Assembly: GCF_949628265.1 (NCBI RefSeq)
Contig: NC_088789.1
Coordinates: 34,217,883-34,281,882, forward strand
Origin: Cloeon dipterum
Taxonomy: Eukaryota > Arthropoda > Insecta > Ephemeroptera > Baetidae
Length of the DNA stretch: 64,000 nucleotides
Direction of reading: 5' to 3'
Position 1 is the first letter of the stretch, and every line of letters starts with the position of its first letter. The position numbers were made by a program, and so were the translations under genes. The notes below the pieces were generated by a model. That model was not told the DNA's origin. It was given only the letters and a program-made list of their open reading frames with translations, and did not search any database. Shown here piece by piece: positions 56,871 to 64,000 of this stretch.

Positions 56871-57043
56871 ACCCCTAACCCTAGCCTCTAGGCTGTAACT
56901 AAAATTAACTGCATCTTGAAGGGAATAAAGTAGTGCACACAGCAGGCCTACACACTTTGGCCATTTGTTGGCCATGTTGTGTTGATAATACGCCACGGCG
57001 GCCAGCGTGCAGCGGCGGCAGGCCAGCAGTGACACGGTTTAAG

Positions 57044-57190
57044 CTTGTCAAATTGACGATGACCGCGTTTTAACTAGTTTTAAGCTAATCAGCGACAGCA
57101 TGCTCTGAGACAAACTTTTAGCTAGTCAAGAGCTTAAAACCGTGACGAGTTTAAAGCTTGTTAAAACGCGGTCATCGTCAATTTGACAAG
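57044..57190. mobile_element. MITE-like element with perfect 31-bp inverted ends
   Basis: CTTGTCAAATTGACGATGAC and 11 more bases at 57044-57074 are the exact complement of 57160-57190. CTTGTCAAATTGAC occurs a third time at 57198-57211. Confidence 0.65.
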
Positions 57191-57211
57191 TTTTTTCCTT
57201 GTCAAATTGAC

Positions 57212-58859
57212 CCATTTTAGATACGGTGTACCCTCGCGCAATCGCCTCTCAAAGCGGTTTCGCTAGGCAAAACAATTCATCGGTGCAATGGGAAGCTGAA
57301 GGTTTGCAATTTTAACATTATGCCAGAACCAGAAGCGAAAAATAAATAGATATTGAGAAATTGGCGAGTAGATTTCATGACATTCGCTGATTGGTCGCTA
57401 AATGGTGCGGCAGTTTTTTAGAACAACTGGTCAAGCTGGTTTTTATGCTATATTGCCATAGGAATAAAAAAGTCGTTTCTGTAAATTCCTGCTTTTGCAC
57501 AAGGCTCAGAGAGACGAGGGGTAAAAATACTATTTACTAATTTTCGCGTGTCTTTTACCTCGAAAATCCTTAAAAATTTTAGACTAAATGAATTTCTTCA
57601 TATTTATCAAAGTAAAAATTACCGTAGCAAATAATTTCTAATAAATTTACTATGCTTTGCTGTTGATTCTGAGTTTAATTTATTTTAGTACTCTCATTGT
57701 CAGTAGCAGAGGATCAAGGAGAGGAGTTGGAATACCTTATAGACGTTACTTTTTTAATATTTACACCGTCCCTTTATTTAAAATAAATCGACAGTACAAT
57801 GCGAGTGACAACGACCATTTTATTAATTCGCACACGATCTGGCCAACCCACAGACGTTACGCGCCTTAGCCCTTCACAGAAAGGAATCTGTCCGTCGAGG
57901 CTGCGAAATTGACCAAAAGACTCTATAATATTAAAAAACAGTGCCGGAAAAACCGCAAAAATAAGTCTGGGGTTCCATATATTTATCTCTGGTCGCACGC
58001 CCTGAGGAAGGCGATCGGAATTTTAACAAAAATCCAACCGGCCAAACAGCGGCGCACAACACGAACGCTCCGCCAGAATCGCCGCTTCATTTATCTTACA
58101 GCAGATGATATCGCGTGTGTAAATTCTCCTCTTTTGATGAGCGCGCTGCTCACTCAACTCAACCCCACCTCTTCATATTTACCCATCATTTCCCGTCGAA
58201 ACAAACACTTGGCGCGCAGTCTCGCTCACTCACACACTCACAATCAAAGCCTCGCAATCCGCTCTGTGCCTGCCCTGCTCTTTTAGTTGTTTTTAGTCGG
58301 GTCTCGAGACTCTTCTTTAACAAGTGCAGTGCCCAAAAGTGTTTAAAAGTTTAGTGCGTCCTTGACTCCTTGTTGTGCTGTGTGATCGACGTTTAAAGTT
58401 TTTGCGGCGAAGAGGTGCATCAAATGGATTGAAAATTACTCACTGGTTGTGAAGCACTTACAAACGGCGTCAGAAGTCACATCTGATACGCTCTGGATCT
58501 GGATTTTATTAAGGTTTTTGTACTTTTGCAAAATACATACCAGTATTCAGCTGGAAATCTAAAAATAAAATCAAGTAAAAAGGTTTTTTATAAATCGTTT
58601 CGGGTTTTCATTACAAATCCCGCGGTTAATAAGGTCAAAAGAAACTCTCTGAATAAATTTTAGGGTTTCATTTTGTTGCAGATGACATATAATAATCAAA
58701 GAAATTGGCTGAACTTGGCGTAATGCTTATTGAAAAAATATTTTAAATTTTACAGCATGAATAATTTGATTGGTCATTGATAAATAAATGCCTTTTTCAC
58801 AAATACAGCAAAATAATTGATGTCGGGCATTTCGGCTAGGCATTTTGGAATTCTTACAA
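57212..58859. other. Intergenic
   Basis: 57460-57530 resembles 45170-45240 (TTTTGCACA.GGCTCAGAGAGACGA), just ahead of Rp8 in that region. 58030-58070 is an Rp7 fragment. Frames at 57909-58286 have no motif. Confidence 0.35.
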
Positions 58860-59430
58860 TTAAATGCACAAACACGTATCTCTCAGCTTTCGCCGAAACT
58901 GCAAGTAGGATATTTTGAGGCCTAATATGGAAACTTCTCGAGCATTTCAAGGAACGAAAACGTTTTAAAAAGCTTCTAGAGTCAGGAGAGTTGAAAACTT
59001 GAAAGATGTAAAATTGTGAAAAAATTTTGAAAGCCGCAAGAATGGAACTTGATAAATAAACCTGTGGATCTCATTCAGCAAAATGACTAAAATAATTCAA
59101 TTTTTGGTAAATCTGCTTGGTAAAAAGGGCCAATTCGAATCTTTCCTATAACATCACTCAATTTGAGCCTTTAGAGCTTTAAATCTGCCTCAGAATCACA
59201 AGTTGTACAAGAATTAATTTTAATGCCTTAAATTTTATTCATTGATGCGTTTTTGTACAAAAATAAGTAAGTTTTTAAATTTATAGCTGACGCATTCGTT
59301 CTGTTAAATTAATAACAGATTTCAGGCCAAAATTAAAATTAAATGCTAGAATGTGAGTTTAATAAAAACATTTCAAGAATTCTCCCATTCCAATTACTTG
59401 CTTAAAAAAAGAATAGCAGCCACATGGAAG
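58860..59430. repeat. Dispersed repeat Rp8, copy 2
   Basis: Direct repeat of 45325-45880, same orientation, few differences. Confidence 0.7.
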
Positions 59431-59650
59431 CTGAAACCATCTAGCGTGCGACTGTGCAACTCTCCGAACAAGCAAATATAGGCTGGCCTTGGCAATGTTT
59501 ATCCTTTCTATCTCGCTGTCGCGCTTCGTCCGCCCGCTGTGTGAGCGTGTGTGGTCCTTTTTGCTCTCCCATTCGACCGCAGCGCACTTTTGCTGCTCGC
59601 TGTGTGCCTCCGTGCCTCGTTAGGAGCCTCCAGTCGCAAAAGATGCTTTT
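59431..59650 (-). mobile_element. SINE-like repeat Sn1, minus copy
   Basis: Same position relative to Rp8 as at 45881-46115; keeps GTGCCTCGTTAGGAGCCTCC. Confidence 0.65.
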
Positions 59651-59669
59651 ATAGATAGAAATAAATCGC

Positions 59670-60480
59670 CAAAGTCCTCTTTCCGTCCGAAAATGAATAA
59701 GAAAAATGTCATTCAATCGACCAGCGAGAATGTGAGCGACACATGGGGGAATTTTTTTTACTGTTTCACTAATTTGCTGATTTTAGAGGATTATTTTGCG
59801 GCTCCTCGGGCGTCTTTTCCGCGCATTATGACATAAATTGCGAATGACTGGATGGTGGAAAGGTGGAAGTTGGGCAAGAAATTCTACATATTTTTTTCTA
59901 TTTTAAAAGTCGCCAAGCTCGTCAAAAACGTCTGGTCAAAAAACTAATTTTGAAACCGGAAAATAACTACAGCTTAAAAAATTGCTAAGATGTGAGCAAA
60001 GTTTTTTTTTGTTTTATTATAAATAGAAAATTGCTTTTTCCGTCTTTTAATAAATAAAATTTTAAGGAAACAAGTGGTTATCACTTGCTGCATTTTTTTG
60101 CTGGGAGCGAGTCTTCAAGCACCACGAGGATTTTCGAGGCTGACCTTGTCCGACTGAGGGCTGCGTGGACCATTTCAAGAGCCGCATGCATTGTTGTAAA
60201 AATTCAACTGCACCCTGATGGTGCCCGACTCGGTCTATGGAACACATAAAATTTGAGCTGCAAGAACTATTCCCTGAGTAGTTTACTTCAGAAGAGGAGA
60301 GCTGGAGACGCACGTCAAGGACAGCGCCGCGTGCGTAATGAGGTTCACCCTGAAAGACACAAGGCTGATTTTTACTGTTATGATTTGAGTTGTTCTTCCA
60401 TTGCTCTGTTGCCCTCGAATGCCATCACAGACTGAGGAAAACCAAAATCAAACCCAAGTCTGAAATTTTTAATGACTTTA
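59670..60480 (+). repeat. Dispersed repeat Rp5, copy 2
   Basis: Uninterrupted counterpart of 13020-14450. Frames differ between copies, so no shared protein is supported. Confidence 0.5.
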
Positions 60481-61569
60481 TTAACAAAATTCGGTGATAA
60501 AGAAAAGCATTACAAAATATGTATATTGACTTTGGCATTATAAGAATTGAATAAAATCATTTTCCAGTTATGTTTCCATTTTGGCACTGCTTTGATTGAT
60601 AACTATCAATTAAATCTCACAGTTCACTCCTCATTTTAAGTACGTAAGGCTTTAATGCTAAATAAGATTAATAACACTGACCCAAAATCACAAACAGGAT
60701 CTGCACCCGAAACAAAAAATTAACTCCTGGCTGTCACGTGCCGTAAATTAATAAATTAAACACTCACAAATGGTCTGCGTTGCATTGAGTAGCATCCCTT
60801 AGTATAGTACGAGTATCTTTTTAATTGAGAATTAAAAACTTGTACCACACGAACTAGTAGTTATTGCTTTAATAGCTCAAATTTTAACATTTTTATCTTT
60901 TAACAGTTATGCGTACGTGAGCAATGATTGATTTCCAATGTAATAATTTGTAAGGATCGCATGAGGTAACCAGTTGCAGAAAGTTGTTGTTACTTAAAGT
61001 ATAACTCTACAGCAAAAAAATATTTTTGAATTTACCCAAAGTTAGAGAAAAGCTTAAATTTTTCCAAATTTGCGAGAAAATCGGCTATTAAGCTCGCATG
61101 TTAGTCATATTGCCAGTCTAATCAATATATTGATTTGAAATCATAGTTTATTTCACCAGAAGAGAGATTTAGATCATAAATCACATACCATTAATTGGAC
61201 AGATCGTGACGAAAGGGATCAAAATTAAGCGAAAAACTCTTTGACAAACTCTATAATTTGTCAAGCAGTTGGGCAATATCTGAACTTTAGTTGTTTGACA
61301 GAGACCTGATTTCATTATTGCTCATTCTAGAAGTGGCTTAATTCCAAAAACAACTAACAAAATGAACAACTTGCTAAACCAACAATGCAAAAATATTTTT
61401 AATCTTCAGCGGACTGTTAATTGTAAGTTCTACTTAAACTTTTTCACTCAAACAATTATTTTTTAAGTATTTTGGCCTATCACTGCGACTTTAATTAAAT
61501 TTTAACTGTTTAAAAATACTTTAAACACGATTAAAACATTCCACAAGAGCTAATATAATATAATAATGC
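60481..61569. other. Intergenic
   Basis: AT-rich, nothing supported. Confidence 0.35.
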
Positions 61570-61758
61570 ATGCATGATGTCGATCTGTTGGGCAGGTCGC
61601 GGGCGCATCGAATGCGACTTCTGGCCCCCTTTGTAAGTGCTTCCAAGTATGTAGTGTGCTATCGTCTGTGGAATAGCCTGTCACCGAATCTGTGCATGAA
61701 CCAGAACTCTAGTGCATTCAAACAAAAAGTGAGGCAAATTTTCCTTGCCAAATACTGA
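61570..61758 (+). mobile_element. 3' end of a non-LTR retrotransposon reverse transcriptase ORF (remnant)
   Basis: The frame ends YRLWNSLSPNL...SSAFKQKVRQIFL then a stop: the WNSL motif plus an FKxxxRxxL helix is typical of LINE ORF C-termini. Its N-terminal part parallels 15366-15450. Only the last 62 codons are open. Confidence 0.5.
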
Positions 61759-62045
61759 ACTTACTGCTGACTGATTTTCTTATTTCCCTCTGTTATAAAA
61801 AAACAAAAAAAAATGTTTTGTATATTTATCTGCTGTGTTCTGAATGTGGGGAGGTGTGGAGCATAGTTGCTCTGCTGATCGGCAATAAAATCACTTTTGA
61901 ATCTAATATTGATATAAAAATTTAAAATTGTTTTCGGCAAAATGTTACAAATTTTAATATCCTTAACGAACTTCTTTTGCTTTTCCAAAACAAAAAATGT
62001 ATAGATAGAAAAATATATAATTTATCACCTATATAGGAACAGGAA
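61759..62045. other. Possible 3' tail of the retrotransposon remnant
   Basis: Follows the stop codon; A-rich runs near 61797-61815. No limits could be set. Confidence 0.3.
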
Positions 62046-62366
62046 ACGAGTGACAGGCAACTGTGACCCGCGGCAACTGTGCCCTAAGTTAAAATGGTGG
62101 GAAGAGAAGGAGTGTGGCATCAGGGTTTCGTCTTTAGGAAGGGTCTCTCGAGGGTGGTTGTGGCCTAAAAGCACTGCTACTTTAAATAAAAATAAATTTG
62201 CTTACAATATCGTTGATTTCCTGCTTAATTCGCATCGTATATATTTAAAATGTGTGTTGATATCAAGATAATAACATGCGGCAATCGAGTCTGCTCTTAG
62301 TTAATTAAATTCTGAAAATTTTACTTAGGGCACAATTGCCACGAGTCACAAGTTGCCGTTCACTCG
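62046..62366. mobile_element. MITE-like element with about 48-bp inverted ends
   Basis: CGAGTGACAGGCAACTGTGA at 62046 and its imperfect complement ending 62366 pair over about 48 bp, up to GTGCCCTAAGT. Confidence 0.6.
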
Positions 62367-62639
62367 CTTCAACTGTGACACAGAGACGAGCTTGCAACGC
62401 AGCACCCTCCGATCGAGGGTGTTCAGCCCTTGCACATATTTAGGCTGTGCATCAAAAGGGGGCGCGCTGCTTCACAATTAAAAAAGTCGCTCGCAGGTCA
62501 AACTTTTCCTTTGCAGCCGACCGCTTTTCTGTGTGTTTGACAATAAAGCATTGACTGGTGCGATGCTGGGGGTGCGTGAAAAATCAAGAAGTGAACAGAC
62601 ATCCTCCTTGCTCGGGGTTAACGCACTAGAGAAATTATT

Positions 62640-62787
62640 TTATAACGTTGTTTAGTTCACTCGCTATCAAAAAAATAATTTTGTACTCATCACTGGTAGT
62701 AATAAAAAAATTAAAATAAATTATTCTCTTTTCGAATAATTACGTGTCTGATTTAATCTTAAGCCAATGAACTAAACAACGTTATAA
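62640..62787. mobile_element. MITE-like element with 20-bp inverted ends
   Basis: TTATAACGTTGTTTAGTTCA at 62640-62659 is the exact complement of 62768-62787; the inside is AT-rich. Confidence 0.6.
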
Positions 62788-63649
62788 TTTCTTTATTTAT
62801 AGCTGTTTCGATAAATTTAAGAATGTGAAACGGTCAATGCCTAGATAATTCCATTATATATTTTTACTCTCTGAAGTATTAACTCGATATAAATGTTTTT
62901 TATGGAAAACATGCCTGCACGGCAAAATAAAAAAATCTTTGCAATAAAATAATAGCATATGCGGCAATGTCCTTATTTTGCAAAATATGGTTATTGCTAT
63001 CTGCGAAAAAGATTGACCGGACATCGCACACTTATTGCAATGGAAAATAATGGAATCACTCGGCTTCTCAATCTCAATAGCCATGCAGCAGCTGCGAGAA
63101 GCGAGCACACACACCGCTCGCATCAGCCGCTGCAATGGGTCCGTGTCTATAATTAATTATTTTTCCGATTAAGCTCGCGAAGATTTCGACCAGAGGAACA
63201 TTTTTGGAAAGAACGAAAAATTGTCTTTAACTAGGTGGTAATTTAGATCCAGAGCGTTGATTATGCCAAGAGGGCAGCGGCTGACCTTGACCTCTTGAGG
63301 GCTTTAAAATACATTAAGTCCAAACTACTCGTGAAATCGTACATAAACTGACCTCAATGGTGTCAATCCGTCTATTCGTTGCAAAATTATAAAGTCCAAA
63401 AGCTGCACGTCTTTGTAACGTTTTTAGTACATTTTAAATTCATTTAAATTCAACCAACAACTGAGGGGGAAAATCAACGGTTGAACAAACTTCCAGAATT
63501 TTTGAGCTGCGTGCAGTATTTTGCATTAGCTATTGCATCAACAAAAACGACTAATTAAATACACATACTGTAAATTATAAAATTGAAGTTTAAGTCTAGA
63601 TCGTTGCTTTTTTCGGCAAACTCGTAATGAACTTTTGTAAATAGAATTG
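62788..63649. other. Intergenic
   Basis: Nothing supported; frames at 62854-63156 overlap on both strands. Confidence 0.35.
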
Positions 63650-64000
63650 TGATTTTTATCTTGTGTAAAATAATCATTGCTTTAACTGTACGAGGGAGCG
63701 AAATAATGAGAAAAAATGAAATTTTATACCGACTTTGGTCTTCTCGTACAAGCCCGCGTCGATTCATTCAAGAGTGCGCGGCCGGATTTTATTTTGCGCC
63801 AGATCGATCTATTTTATTTTCGGTTCTAATTGGCACAAACGCTTTGGTCTTGCAAAAATATATTTCAATTCTTACTTTAAAAATTAATTGGTCATGAACA
63901 ATTTTGCGCTAAACTTATTATTAACCGAGATATTAATTAAAAACACCAATTTTACAATATTTAAAATATTTAATCAACTAAAAATATGACAGTTGTGTAA
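63650..64000 (+). repeat. Dispersed repeat Rp4, copy 2 (runs to or past the window end)
   Basis: Same orientation and block order as 27575-27990, reaching ACTAAAAATATGACAG at the edge. Confidence 0.55.

Overview
The window looks like arthropod, probably insect, nuclear DNA. It is AT-rich, carries short-intron genes with GT-AG introns, has one TATA + TCAGT core promoter of the arthropod type, and is packed with short interspersed repeats, foldback elements and DNA-transposon remnants. There are no bacterial-style operons, and no rRNA, tRNA or CRISPR array that I can support. The species cannot be named from sequence alone and no database search was possible.

The main content is a cluster of nine related genes (called members 1-9 here), found by assembling exons by eye: member 1 (1-592, minus, cut by the window edge), 2 (1806-2424, minus), 3 (4104-4539, plus, broken), 4 (5075-7923, minus), 5 (10145-10754, minus), 6 (18354-19001, plus), 7 (28932-31941, minus), 8 (37587-39338, minus), 9 (50518-51780, minus). 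All share one plan. Exon 1 codes a signal peptide and a short FE...(D/N)xW motif. Exon 2 codes a small cysteine-rich domain with an FCxYNA(T/S) glycosylation motif and a CxC pair. Exon 3 opens with a CP motif (mostly DCPQ-like) and carries a transmembrane segment. Where they can be read, the introns on both sides of exon 2 are in phase 1. I do not recognise the ectodomain.

The cytoplasmic parts differ strongly. Members 2, 5, 6 and 9 have tails of roughly 10-56 residues. Member 8 has a tail of about 95 residues spread over two further exons. Member 4 continues into 15 ankyrin repeats and a second, C-terminal membrane segment. Member 7 continues into a NACHT-type P-loop NTPase. Members 7 and 8 are duplicates whose shared sequence resumes on both sides of the region coding the different tails, as if one module had been exchanged for another. 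The simplest inference is a family of small cell-surface receptors that keep one recognition module and swap signalling modules, possibly in immunity or self/non-self recognition. The function is inference only.

The rest, about 85% of the window, is intergenic sequence dominated by repeats: two SINE-like families (Sn1, Sn2), about ten other dispersed families (Rp1-Rp10), a 2.3-kb foldback palindrome at 39.8-42.2 kb with a smaller palindromic element inside it, a hAT element at 48.7-50.5 kb with 8-bp target duplications and an Sn2 copy inside it, several MITE-like palindromes, and 3' ends of non-LTR retrotransposons at 12.5, 15.4 and 61.6 kb. Some insertions touch the genes: Sn1 ends member 3, hAT lies about 30 bp past the stop codon of member 9, and Sn2 sits beside the first splice donor of member 9. 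The 52-64 kb part has no gene I can support.
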